Shown one piece after another: positions 41,659 to 49,781 of a stretch of 64,000 nt of DNA. The DNA lies in assembly GCF_014199985.1 (NCBI RefSeq), contig NZ_JACHOS010000020.1, positions 1 to 64,000 of the forward strand. The letters run 5' to 3'. The stretch's first letter is position 1. Each line of letters starts with the position of its first letter. Below the pieces are notes generated by a model that made no database searches, was not told where the DNA came from, and saw nothing but the letters and a program-made list of their open reading frames with translations. Origin of the DNA: Methylorubrum rhodesianum. GTDB lineage: Bacteria; Pseudomonadota; Alphaproteobacteria; Rhizobiales; Beijerinckiaceae. Both the position numbers and the translations under genes were made by a program.

Positions 41659-43524
41659 TCAGGCCGCCGCCTCGATCTCGCCGCTCACCTCCAGCCACTC
41701 CTCCTCGGCCTTGGCCAAAGCCTCGGCCGCCTCGGCGCGCATGCGGGCGAGGTCGCCGGCCTTGGCCGCGTCCTTGAGGAAGGCGGTGCCGTCGGCGAGC
41801 GCCGCATCGATCTTCTCGATCGCGCCCGAGAGCTTGGCCATGCGCGCCTCGATGGCGTCGAGGCGCTTCTTGAGGGGGGCGAGCGCCGCGCGGCGCTCCA
41901 CCGCCGATCGGCGGGCCTCGGCCTTCTGGCCGCCGGTGCCCTCGCTTGAAGTGTCCGCCCGCTCCGGACCGGCGAGCACGAGGCGGCGGTAATCGTCCAT
42001 GTCGCCGTCGAAGGTCTTCACCGAGCCGTTGCCGACGATCCAGAGCCGGTCGGCGCAGGCCTCGATCAGGAAGCGGTCGTGGCTGACGAGGATCACCGCC
42101 CCCTCGTAGTCGTTGATCGCCTCGACCAGTGCCTGCCGGCTCTCAATGTCGAGGTGGTTGGTCGGCTCGTCGAGGATCAGCAGATGCGGGCCGTCGAAGG
42201 CGGCGAGCCCCATCAGCAGCCGCGCCTTCTCGCCGCCCGAGAGCTTTTCCACCGGCGTGTCCGCCTTCGAGGCGGGAAAGCCGAGGCGGGCGGCGGCCGA
42301 GCGCACCTTCGCCTCCGGCGCGTCGGGCATGCGGTCACGCACATGCGCCACCGCGCTCTCGGCGGGGCGCAGTTCGTCGAGCTGGTGCTGGGCGAAATAG
42401 GCGACCTCCATCTTGGAGGAGCGCTTCAGCTCGCCCGCCAAGGGGGGGAGCCGTCCGCCGATCAGCTTGCAGAAGGTCGACTTGCCGTTGCCATTGGCGC
42501 CGAGCAGCGCCACCCGGTCGTCGGGGGCGAGCGAGAGATTGAGCCCCGAGAGCACGATCCGCTCGCCGTAGCCGGCGCTCACCCGCTCCATGGCGACGAT
42601 CGGCGGCGAGAGCGGCTTTTCCGGGCTCGGCAGGTGGATCACCGGCGCCTCGTCCTCGAGGAGGGCGGCGATCGGCTCCATCTTGGCGAGCCGCTTCATC
42701 CGCGACTGCGCCTGGCGCGCCTTGGTCGCCTTGGCCTTGAAGCGGTCGATGAAGCTCTGGAGATGGGCCCGCTCAACGTCCTGCTTGGCTTTCGCCTTGG
42801 CCTGGAGCACCCGCTTCTCGGAGAGCTGGCGCGAGAAGCTGGTGAAGCCGCCGCGGTAGATCGTCAGCTTGCCGCGGTCGAGGTGGAGGATGTGGTCCAC
42901 GCTCGTGTCGAGCAGTTCCCGGTCGTGGCTGATGATGATCGCCGTGCGCGGGTACTTCTCGAGGTAGTCGTAGAGCCAGAGCGTGCCCTCGATGTCGAGG
43001 TAGTTGGTGGGCTCGTCGAGGAGCAGCAGGTCCGGCTCGGAGAACAGCACCGCGGCGAGCGCCACCCGCATGCGCCAGCCGCCGGAGAACGCGGAGCAGG
43101 GCCGCGCCTGCGCCGCCGCGTCGAAGCCCAGCCCGTGCAGGATCGCCGCCGCGCGGGCCGGGGCCGAGTGCGCCCCGATATCGACGAGCCGCGTCTCGAT
43201 CTCGGCGCGGCGCAGGCCGTCGGCGTCCTCCGCCTCCCGCATCAGGCGGGTGCGCTCGAGGTCGGCGGCGAGCACGACCTCGTGCAGGGTCTCGGGGCCG
43301 GCGGGCGCTTCCTGGGCCACCGCGCCGATGCGCATGCCCTTCGGCAGCGAGACCGCGCCGGCATCGGTCGGCAATTCGCCGAGGATCGCCCGGAACAGGG
43401 TGGTCTTGCCCGCCCCGTTGCGGCCGACCAGACCGACGCGGGCCCGGTCGGGGATCGCGAAGGTCGCGGAATCGAGGATGACCCGCTCGCCGATGCGGTA
43501 GGTGAGATCGTTGACGCGCAGCAT
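41659..43524 (-). CDS. ABC-F family ATPase
   Basis: The 621-residue protein has two ABC domains with Walker A GRNGAGKTT and GANGNGKST, signature sequences FSGGWRMRVALA and LSGGEKARLLMG, and LLLDEPTNYLD and LILDEPTNHLD. A linker with basic residues (SFIDRFKAKATKARQAQSRM) joins them, and a coiled-coil tail (EARRSAVERRAALAPLKKRL onward) follows. There are no membrane segments, as expected for ABC-F proteins that act on ribosomes. It cannot be assigned to Uup, EttA or YheS by eye. It is divergent from the acyl-CoA dehydrogenase across a tandem repeat at 43550-43620. Confidence 0.93.
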   Translation of the reverse strand: MLRVNDLTYRIGERVILDSATFAIPDRARVGLVGRNGAGKTTLFRAILGELPTDAGAVSLPKGMRIGAVAQEAPAGPETLHEVVLAADLERTRLMREAEDADGLRRAEIETRLVDIGAHSAPARAAAILHGLGFDAAAQARPCSAFSGGWRMRVALAAVLFSEPDLLLLDEPTNYLDIEGTLWLYDYLEKYPRTAIIISHDRELLDTSVDHILHLDRGKLTIYRGGFTSFSRQLSEKRVLQAKAKAKQDVERAHLQSFIDRFKAKATKARQAQSRMKRLAKMEPIAALLEDEAPVIHLPSPEKPLSPPIVAMERVSAGYGERIVLSGLNLSLAPDDRVALLGANGNGKSTFCKLIGGRLPPLAGELKRSSKMEVAYFAQHQLDELRPAESAVAHVRDRMPDAPEAKVRSAAARLGFPASKADTPVEKLSGGEKARLLMGLAAFDGPHLLILDEPTNHLDIESRQALVEAINDYEGAVILVSHDRFLIEACADRLWIVGNGSVKTFDGDMDDYRRLVLAGPERADTSSEGTGGQKAEARRSAVERRAALAPLKKRLDAIEARMAKLSGAIEKIDAALADGTAFLKDAAKAGDLARMRAEAAEALAKAEEEWLEVSGEIEAAA

Positions 43525-43549
43525 GAGCGGCGTTCTGGGGGCGGGCGCC

Positions 43550-43620
43550 GACAAGCGCAAGGGAGACAAGCGCAGGGGAGTCGATCGCAAGGGAGTCGAT
43601 CGCGAGGGAGTCGATGCGCC
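43550..43620. repeat. 15-bp tandem repeat in a divergent promoter
   Basis: Units GACAAGCGCAAGGGA (43550), GACAAGCGCAGGGGA (43565), GTCGATCGCAAGGGA (43580), GTCGATCGCGAGGGA (43595) and a partial GTCGATGCGCC (43610) follow each other. They fill the gap between the ABC-F and acyl-CoA dehydrogenase starts. Copy number could affect expression of either gene. Confidence 0.8.
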
Positions 43621-43693
43621 AGCGCTCGGCGCGAACGTTTTGCCAGCTTGAGCGTTCGGCTCGCAGAACAACGATAGGATCCGCGGAGGAACC

Positions 43694-44935
43694 ATGGCCA
43701 AACCGGACGCCCCGCAGCCGGACTTCAAGGCGCCGCGCCCGCCGGAGCTGCTCTCCCCCTGGCGGACGGACGCCCGCGCCGCGCTCCAGGAGGAAGCCCG
43801 CGCCTTTGCCCGCGACGTGATCCTTCCCCTCGCCGACGAGCTCGACCCGCGCAAAGGCGAGATGCCCCGCTCGCTGATCGACCAGATGGCCGCGAAGGGC
43901 TGGTTCGGCATCACCATTCCCGCCGAGTATGGCGGGATGGGGCTGGGCGTGTTCGAGTACTGCCTCGTCTCCGAGGAACTCGCCCGCGCCTGGCTCTCCA
44001 CCGGCTCGATCCTCGCCCGCGGCCAGGGCCTCGGCACGCAGACGCTCGACGACGAACGCCGCCGGGCACTGCTCGCCAAGTCGGCCAAGGGCCAGTGGAT
44101 CGGCTCGATCGCGCTGTCCGAGCCGACCGCCGGCTCGGATCTGGCCGGGGTGCAGACGCGGGCCGTGCGCGAGGGCGACGAATGGGTGCTGACCGGCACC
44201 AAGCGCTGGGCCGGCTTCGCGAAAGGCGCCGACTTCGTCGAAGTCCTGGCCCGCGTGCGCGATCCCGAGCCCGGCGAGCCGCGCTCGGCGGGGCTCGAGC
44301 CCTTTCTCGTCGTCAAGGAGCCCGGCACCTTTCCCCAGGGCATGACCGGCACGGTCATCGACAAGATCGGGTATCACGGCTTCCTCACCTTCGAGCTGAC
44401 CCTCGACGGCGTGCGGGTGCCCGAGCGCGACCGGCTCACCGGCCTCTACGGCGACGAGGGGGCGGACGCGGATTCCGGCGGTTTCGCCGCGGTCCAGCGC
44501 GGCCTCAACATCGCCCGCGTCCACACCGCCGCCCGCGCGGTCGGCGTGGCGCGGGCGGCGGTGGAGGATTGCACCGCCTACCTCCAGGAGCGCGAGCAGT
44601 TCGGTCAGCCGATCGGCCAGTTCCAGGCCCTGCGCTTCGCGCTCGCCGACATGGCGGCGGAGGTGGCGCAGGCCCGCGCCTACTGGCAGCAGGTCGCCCA
44701 CCTGCTCGACGAGGGCCTGCCCGCCGAGAGCGAATCGGCGGCGGTGAAGCTTCTGGCCACCGAGATGGCAGTGCGGGTGACGAACCAGGCGATGCAGCTC
44801 CACGGCGGCAACGGCTACACCACCGAGCGGCGGATCGAGCGCTACTGGCGCGACGCCCGCCTCACCACGATCTTCGAGGGCACCAGCGAGATCCAGCGCC
44901 GCATCATCAGCGACCGGATGCTGCCGCGAGGCTGA
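43694..44935 (+). CDS. acyl-CoA dehydrogenase
   Basis: The 413-residue protein has the acyl-CoA dehydrogenase architecture: FGITIPAEYGGMGLGVFEY, IGSIALSEPTAGSDLAGVQT, KRWAGFAKGADFV, GYHGFLTFELTLDGVRVPE, EQFGQPIGQFQALRFALADM, QLHGGNGYTTERRIERYWRD and TTIFEGTSEIQ. It uses FAD and passes electrons to ETF, consistent with the ETF-QO gene at 61.2-62.9 kb. The acyl substrate is unknown; methylobacteria use several such enzymes in the ethylmalonyl-CoA pathway and amino-acid breakdown. GGAGG precedes the ATG. Confidence 0.92.
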   Translation: MAKPDAPQPDFKAPRPPELLSPWRTDARAALQEEARAFARDVILPLADELDPRKGEMPRSLIDQMAAKGWFGITIPAEYGGMGLGVFEYCLVSEELARAWLSTGSILARGQGLGTQTLDDERRRALLAKSAKGQWIGSIALSEPTAGSDLAGVQTRAVREGDEWVLTGTKRWAGFAKGADFVEVLARVRDPEPGEPRSAGLEPFLVVKEPGTFPQGMTGTVIDKIGYHGFLTFELTLDGVRVPERDRLTGLYGDEGADADSGGFAAVQRGLNIARVHTAARAVGVARAAVEDCTAYLQEREQFGQPIGQFQALRFALADMAAEVAQARAYWQQVAHLLDEGLPAESESAAVKLLATEMAVRVTNQAMQLHGGNGYTTERRIERYWRDARLTTIFEGTSEIQRRIISDRMLPRG

Positions 44936-45045
44936 GTCCGCAAGGCTGAGACCGCGCGGGTGAGACGAGAAGCGAGACGAGGTGTGAGGATAGCGGGGGC
45001 CGCTTGCTATGAGGCGGTCCCCGGACCTCCTATATTTCGCGGACC

Positions 45046-47025
45046 ATGTCCGCTGCCCCCGATGTCCGCGATCCACCGCGTGCCGCCGTCCGCCGCCTCG
45101 ACCCGATCCTGGTCGATCGCATCGCCGCAGGCGAGGTGGTCGAGCGGCCGGCCTCCGCGGTCAAGGAGTTGGTGGAGAACGCCGTCGATGCCGGCGCCCG
45201 CAGCATCGAGGTGGCGATCGAGGGTGGCGGGCGGCGCCTGATCCGCGTCGTCGACGACGGGATCGGCATGGGGGCGGAGGATCTGGCGCTCGCCGTCGAG
45301 CGCCACGCCACCTCGAAGCTCCCCGACGGCGACCTCACCCGGATCGGCTCGCTCGGCTTTCGCGGCGAGGCCCTGCCCTCGATCGGCGCGGTCTCGCGGC
45401 TCGTCATCACCTCGCGCACCGCCGATGGCGAGGGGGTGAGCCTGACGATCGATTCCGGCCTCAAGGGCCCGGTGCGGCCGGCGCCCGCGACGCGGGGCAC
45501 CCGGATCGAGGTGACCGAGCTCTTCGCCGCGACCCCGGCCCGGCTGAAATTCCTGAAATCCGACCGGGCCGAGACGGCGGCGGTCTCCGAGATCCTGCGT
45601 CGGCTCGCGGTGGCGCAGCCGCAGATCCGCTTCACGCTCCGCACCGAGAGCGGCAGCCCGATCGTGTTTCCCGCCGAGAGCGAGCCGGGCCCGGCCGCGC
45701 TGCTGCGCCGGCTCGGCGCGGTGCTGGGGCCGGACTTTCCCGGGAATTCCGTGCCCGTCGACATGGCCCGCGAGGGTTTCGCGCTCGCCGGCCATGTCGG
45801 CCTGCCGACCTTCCACCGCGGGGCGGCGAACCATATCCACTTCGTCGTCAACGGGCGCCCGGTGCGCGACCGGCTGCTGCTCGGCGCCGTCCGGGGCGCC
45901 TACGCCGATACGATGAGCTCCGACCGCCATCCGGTCCTGGCGCTCGCGCTCACCTGCGATCCCGCCCTCGTCGACGTGAACGTGCATCCGGCCAAGACCG
46001 AGCTGCGCTTCCGCGAGCCGGGGCTGGTGCGGGCGCTGATCGTCAGCGCGATCCACGAGGCCCTGCGCCGGGCCGGCGCGCGCTCCGCCAGCACGGGCAC
46101 CCAGGCCGCCCTCGATGCCCTGCGCGCCGGCGGCGGGGGTTTCCAGCCGACGGGATCCGGCGGCGGGTTCGCCGTGCATACCGGCCTCTCCGCCGCGAGC
46201 CCGCTCATGCCCCGCCCGGCGAGCCGCCTGTTCTCCGGGCCCTCGGTGGCGGCGCCCGCGGGCTACCGCCCGGCCCCGCGCCCGGCGTCTCAAGCCGGAC
46301 ATCCGGGCTTCGCCGAGACGCCGCAGGCGCTGTTCTCCGCCGATCTCGCCCCGCCGGGCGCCGACCTTCGGCCCGAGCCGGAGACGCTCCCGGAGGCCGA
46401 GACCGCGCCCGAGACCTATCCGCTCGGTGCCGCCCGGGCGCAGATCCACGAGACCTACATCGTCGCCCAGACCCGCGACGGGATCGTGCTGGTCGATCAG
46501 CACGCCGCCCACGAGCGGCTGGTCTACGAGCGGCTGAAGCGGGAGCGGGCCGGCGGCGGCGTGCTCGCCCAGGGCCTGCTCATCCCCGATGTGATCGAGA
46601 TGGCGCCCGAGGAGGCCGACCGCCTCGTCGAGGCCGCGCCCGATCTGGAGCGGCTGGGCCTCAGCCTGGAAGCGTTCGGCCCCGGCGCGGTGCTGGTGCG
46701 GTCCGTGCCGTCGGCGCTCGCGGGCGGCTCGGTGAAGGGTCTCGTGCTCGACGTGCTCGACGCGCTCGAAGCCAGCGGCGTCGAGGAGGGCGGCCCGGCC
46801 GGGGCGGGTGATCCCGACCCGGTGAGCCGCCGCCTCGACGCGATCCTCTCGCGGATGAGCTGCCACGGCTCGATCCGCGCCGGCCGGCGCCTCAAGCCCG
46901 AGGAAATGAACGCGCTCCTGCGCGAGATGGAGGCGACGCCGCTCTCCGGCTCGTGCAATCACGGCCGCCCGACCTTCGTGACCCTGGGTCTCGCCGATAT
47001 CGAGCGGCTGTTCGGACGGCGGTGA
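45046..47025 (+). CDS. mutL: DNA mismatch repair protein MutL (endonuclease type)
   Basis: The 659-residue protein has the GHKL ATPase: RIAAGEVVERPASAVKELVE, DDGIGM, RHATSKL and GFRGEALPSI, then DVNVHPAKTELRF. The C-terminal half carries the endonuclease signature DQHA-x2-E-x4-E at Asp484 (DQHAAHERLVYE) and a CNHGRPT motif. This form nicks DNA in mismatch repair in bacteria that lack MutH, as most alphaproteobacteria do. A proline-rich linker separates the halves. The start is the first ATG with PDVRDPPRAAVRRLDPIL following. Confidence 0.95.
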   Translation: MSAAPDVRDPPRAAVRRLDPILVDRIAAGEVVERPASAVKELVENAVDAGARSIEVAIEGGGRRLIRVVDDGIGMGAEDLALAVERHATSKLPDGDLTRIGSLGFRGEALPSIGAVSRLVITSRTADGEGVSLTIDSGLKGPVRPAPATRGTRIEVTELFAATPARLKFLKSDRAETAAVSEILRRLAVAQPQIRFTLRTESGSPIVFPAESEPGPAALLRRLGAVLGPDFPGNSVPVDMAREGFALAGHVGLPTFHRGAANHIHFVVNGRPVRDRLLLGAVRGAYADTMSSDRHPVLALALTCDPALVDVNVHPAKTELRFREPGLVRALIVSAIHEALRRAGARSASTGTQAALDALRAGGGGFQPTGSGGGFAVHTGLSAASPLMPRPASRLFSGPSVAAPAGYRPAPRPASQAGHPGFAETPQALFSADLAPPGADLRPEPETLPEAETAPETYPLGAARAQIHETYIVAQTRDGIVLVDQHAAHERLVYERLKRERAGGGVLAQGLLIPDVIEMAPEEADRLVEAAPDLERLGLSLEAFGPGAVLVRSVPSALAGGSVKGLVLDVLDALEASGVEEGGPAGAGDPDPVSRRLDAILSRMSCHGSIRAGRRLKPEEMNALLREMEATPLSGSCNHGRPTFVTLGLADIERLFGRR

Positions 47026-47055
47026 CGCCCGCCCGAGGCGGGTGCCACCGGACGA

Positions 47056-47565
47056 TCAGGCCGGGATAGGAATCGTCACGGCGGCGGCGCTCGGCGGCGT
47101 CCTCGGACGCGGCATCACCGCCGCCGGGCAGGGCGGCGGATCGTCGTCGTCGTTGCGGCGCCCGGGGCGGGGGAACCGATACAGACTCGCGAGCCGGCGC
47201 GGCCGCCGGGCCGAGGCGCGACGGATCGGAGGGGGAGCGGGCGCCGGGGACGGCCCCCGGTCGAGCGTGCCGAGCGCGGCGAGGACCGCGTCGACCGGCA
47301 CCGGTTCGGCCCTGCAGCCGGTCAGGCACCGCATCGCGGGCGCGTTCTCGAGGGCGCAGGCATCGGACGCCCAGGAGGCTAGGATCGCGCGCTTGTCCGC
47401 GCGCGAGAGGAGTGGGTGAGCCAGCACCTCGCGCGGGTGGCGGAACACGTCGCCGGGGGCGACGAGCGCCTGCCACGCCTCGAACGAGGCGGCGGGCGCG
47501 TCGGCCGGGTTCATCGGGCCGGAATCGGGACGGGATGGGGTGGAACGAGGGTCGATCATCGTCAC
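47056..47565 (-). CDS. conserved hypothetical protein near hsp20
   Basis: From the GTG at 47565 (GGGAG 7 bases upstream) the product has 169 residues. A conserved core, FRHPREVLAHPLLSRADKRA and ILASWASDACALENAPAMRC, is typical of Rhizobiales proteins of unknown function that I recall seeing encoded beside small heat-shock genes. The C-terminal third is Arg/Pro-rich and low in complexity. It begins 105 bp after the hsp20 stop on the same strand and may belong to the heat-shock transcript. Confidence 0.65.
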   Translation of the reverse strand: MTMIDPRSTPSRPDSGPMNPADAPAASFEAWQALVAPGDVFRHPREVLAHPLLSRADKRAILASWASDACALENAPAMRCLTGCRAEPVPVDAVLAALGTLDRGPSPAPAPPPIRRASARRPRRLASLYRFPRPGRRNDDDDPPPCPAAVMPRPRTPPSAAAVTIPIPA

Positions 47566-47670
47566 GGGTCATCTCCCTGAAAGCACGGGACTTGCGTGCG
47601 AAAAGGAAGCTGTCCCCGAAGGCGCGGGGCCTCCGGGGATGTCGGCTCGTGTGCGGTCACGCGCGAAGGG

Positions 47671-48159
47671 TCAGGCGGCCTCGGACCGGTCCTCGACCTG
47701 CGTTGGCGCGTTCTGAGACGGCGCGTTGTCCTGCCCCGCGGTGGCCTGCGTGCCGCCGATGGCGATCCGGCGCGGCTTGAGCGCTTCCGGCATCTCGCGC
47801 TTCAGCTCCACCGTGAGCAGTCCGTTGTTCAGGCTGGCGCCCGTGACCCGCACGTGCTGGGCGAGGTTGAACGTCTGGCGGAACGTGCGCCCGGCGATGC
47901 CCCGGTGCAGGAACTGCCGCTCGCGCTCCTCGCCCTTTCTCTGCCCCGAGACGAGGAGCGTGGTGTCGTGCTGGGTCAGCTCGATCTCGTCCTGCGCGAA
48001 CCCGGCGACCGCCATGGTGATGCGGTAGGCGTCCTCGGACACCTTCTCGATGTCGTAGGGCGGCCAGGCGGCCGAGGTCTCGGGTTGGTCGAGCAGGGAA
48101 AACAGCCGGTCGAAACCGACGGTGGAACGGTACAGGGGAGCGAAGTCGAAGGTTCTCAT
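47671..48159 (-). CDS. small heat-shock protein, Hsp20 family
   Basis: The 162-residue protein has the alpha-crystallin domain: PPYDIEKVSEDAYRITMAVA, QDEIELTQHDTTLLVSGQRK, FLHRGIAGRTFRQTFNLAQH, VRVTGASLNNGLLTVELKRE. The N terminus (MRTFDFAPLYRSTVGFDRLF) is like IbpA/HspA class proteins. It holds unfolding proteins for refolding by DnaK. A GAGGAGGA Shine-Dalgarno precedes the ATG and is buried in a hairpin, as in ROSE thermometers. The following gene may be co-transcribed. Confidence 0.95.
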   Translation of the reverse strand: MRTFDFAPLYRSTVGFDRLFSLLDQPETSAAWPPYDIEKVSEDAYRITMAVAGFAQDEIELTQHDTTLLVSGQRKGEERERQFLHRGIAGRTFRQTFNLAQHVRVTGASLNNGLLTVELKREMPEALKPRRIAIGGTQATAGQDNAPSQNAPTQVEDRSEAA

Positions 48160-48263
48160 AACCACATCCTCCTCGGAGCAACGTGATGACAAGGGCCGCC
48201 GGACACCCTTGGTCCGGCGCCCAACCCGCGAGCCCGAAAGGGCCTCGCACGCGCGTAACGCGT
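48160..48263 (-). ncRNA. ROSE-like RNA thermometer in the hsp20 leader
   Basis: Read on the minus strand, the leader holds four consecutive hairpins: 48249-48263 (ACGCG/CGCGT), 48228-48248 (GCGAG/CTCGC with a mismatch), 48198-48218 (GCCGGAC/GTCCGGC) and 48163-48185. The last pairs CACGUUGCUC with GAGGAUGUG through a single unpaired G in UUGCU, masking the AGGAGG. UUGCU matches the ROSE hallmark UYGCU, and four hairpins match ROSE architecture. The start codon at 48159 lies just after the last hairpin. This is inferred from sequence folding by eye, not from a covariance model. Confidence 0.75.
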
Positions 48264-48389
48264 TCGACCGGACCGAGTTCCGACCCATTGTCAATTTTCT
48301 TGGAATTTTTCCGAAGGGGCGCAATCCGCCGCGATGCTTTCGACTCGAGGCGACGCGACGCCGCCCTGCCGGGAGGGGCCCTTCGCGCG

Positions 48390-49040
48390 TCACGCACCGT
48401 CGGCCCTCCCCAGGCCCCGCAGCAGCGGCACGAAGGAGACCGGGCCGAGATCGGTGCTGTCGAACCGGTCGGCCCCGCGCCGGGTCAGCCGCACCAGCGT
48501 CTGCCCGCCCGGCGGACCGACCGGGATGACGAGGCGGCCTCCGTCCGCGAGCTGACCTTTCAGCGCCTCCGGAATGGCGCGACCAGCCGCGGAAACGAGG
48601 ATCGCGTCGAAGGGCGCGGCCTCCGGCCAGCCCGCCTGTCCGTCGCCGACGCGCAGATCCACCGCGAGACCGAGCGCGGCGAGCCTGTCCCGGGCGGGCT
48701 CGGCCAGGGCGCGGTGGCGCTCGATCGCGAAGACCTGAGCCCCCATCTGCGCCAGCACCGCCGCTGCGTAGCCGCAGCCGGCCCCGACCTCCAGGACCCG
48801 GTCACCGGGCCGCAGGGCGAGCGCCTCGATCATCAGGGCGGCGACGAAGGGCTGCGAGATCGTCTGCCCGGCACCGATTGGCAACGGCCCGTCGCCGTAG
48901 GCGTCCGCCGCCAAGTGGGCCGGCACGAAGGTCTCCCGCGGGACGCGCCCCATCGCGTCGAGGACGGCGGGATCGGCGATGCCGCGGGCGATCAGTTGCC
49001 TTGCGACCATCCGGGCTCGGGCCTCGGCACGATCCGGCAC
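48390..49040 (-). CDS. pcm: protein-L-isoaspartate O-methyltransferase
   Basis: From the GTG at 49040 the product has 216 residues; an ATG at 49010 gives 206. The methyltransferase motif VLEVGAGCGYAAAVLAQMG, the isoaspartate-specific PRETFVPAHLAADAYGDGPL and GAGQTISQPFVAALM, and GGRLVIPVGPPGGQ are all present. Pcm methylates isoaspartyl residues in damaged proteins using S-adenosylmethionine. GGAGTGAGGCG precedes the GTG. A short proline-rich frame ends 4 bp upstream, so coupled translation is possible. Confidence 0.92.
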   Translation of the reverse strand: MPDRAEARARMVARQLIARGIADPAVLDAMGRVPRETFVPAHLAADAYGDGPLPIGAGQTISQPFVAALMIEALALRPGDRVLEVGAGCGYAAAVLAQMGAQVFAIERHRALAEPARDRLAALGLAVDLRVGDGQAGWPEAAPFDAILVSAAGRAIPEALKGQLADGGRLVIPVGPPGGQTLVRLTRRGADRFDSTDLGPVSFVPLLRGLGRADGA

Positions 49041-49044
49041 CGCC

Positions 49045-49221
49045 TCACTCCGTGTCGGCGTCGCCCGTGCTGTCGCCGGCGGACGGCCCGTCGGCAGGGG
49101 GCGGGGCAGGGGGCGGAGCAGGGGGCAGGTTCGGCGGCGGCAGGCGGCCGGGGCTCGGCGGCGTCGGCAGGCCGGCCTCCTCGTCGGCCGGCGGGAGCGG
49201 CGCGGGTTTGGTCTCTGGCAT
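49045..49221 (-). CDS. small proline-rich ORF upstream of pcm
   Basis: A 58-residue frame starts at the ATG at 49221: MPETKPAPLPPADEEAGLPT, then long PPP- and PAPPPAP stretches, ending GDSTGDADTE. The TGA is 4 bp from the pcm start, with the pcm Shine-Dalgarno inside its end, an arrangement typical of coupled genes. Low complexity makes chance occurrence in GC-rich DNA quite possible. If made, it would be disordered. Confidence 0.35.
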   Translation of the reverse strand: MPETKPAPLPPADEEAGLPTPPSPGRLPPPNLPPAPPPAPPPADGPSAGDSTGDADTE

Positions 49222-49337
49222 CGATCCGTCGCAAGCTGCGGCGGCGCGGGTCGCGCCGCCTTCCCTGACTCAACGCCGGGATGACCGCTCGGTGGCACGG
49301 CGCGCCACGAGGAGAACCGTGCCGGAGAATCGTGCGC

Positions 49338-49664
49338 ATGACCGCTTGCCCGAACCTGTTTGCCGTCCTGCCGGCGCGAGGGGATGAGGAAGTCTTCGAG
49401 ACCCTGCTCGCCCGCCCCGGCCTGCGGGTCGAGCGCATCGTCTCGACGGGGCAGGCGAGCCCGCCGGGCTTCTGGTACGACCAGGACGAGGACGAGTGGG
49501 TCGCGGTCCTCCAGGGCGGCGCCGAACTCCGTTTCGACGACGAACCCGCGCCGCGTCGCCTGGCGGCGGGCGATCACCTGCTGATCCCGGCGCACCGCCG
49601 GCATCGCGTCGAGGGCACGCAGAATCCGACGATCTGGCTCGCGGTTCACCTCGCGCCGCGCTAG
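49338..49664 (+). CDS. cupin-domain protein
   Basis: From the ATG at 49338 (GGAGAATCG upstream) the product has 108 residues. A single cupin barrel is visible: PGFWYDQDEDEWVAVLQGGA, AELRFDDEPAPRRLAAGDHL and LIPAHRRHRVEGTQNPT. The metal-binding His/Glu pattern is partial in the first motif (D-x-D-E-W), with His residues in the second. The reaction is unknown. The TAG stop is provided by intergenic repeat copy 2. Confidence 0.85.
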   Translation: MTACPNLFAVLPARGDEEVFETLLARPGLRVERIVSTGQASPPGFWYDQDEDEWVAVLQGGAELRFDDEPAPRRLAAGDHLLIPAHRRHRVEGTQNPTIWLAVHLAPR

Positions 49665-49775
49665 AGCCGGATCCGACCTGACTGGGTCGGGCCGGATCCG
49701 GCTCTAGACCCTTGTTTTGACGCGCATTCTCTCGACGGTCCGGCTTCCACTTCGTCGGAATGCGCTCTAACGCCT
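49662..49775 (-). repeat. dispersed intergenic repeat, copy 2
   Basis: The plus strand begins with AGAGCCGGATCC, a 19-base spacer GACCTGACTGGGTCGGGCC, and GGATCCGGCTCT (49663-49705, perfect 12 bp arms). It continues with CCCTTGTTTTGACGCGCATT and ends in TTCGTCGGAATGCGCTC. Read in reverse it aligns with copy 1 at 12225-12333. The TAG stop of the cupin gene (49662-49664) overlaps the first arm. The region up to the glycosyltransferase start is otherwise without a gene. Confidence 0.8.
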
Positions 49776-49781
49776 GTCCTC

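Noticed and set aside
45007-46962. Long open frame opposite mutL
   Set aside because: No domain; sense frame is unambiguous MutL.
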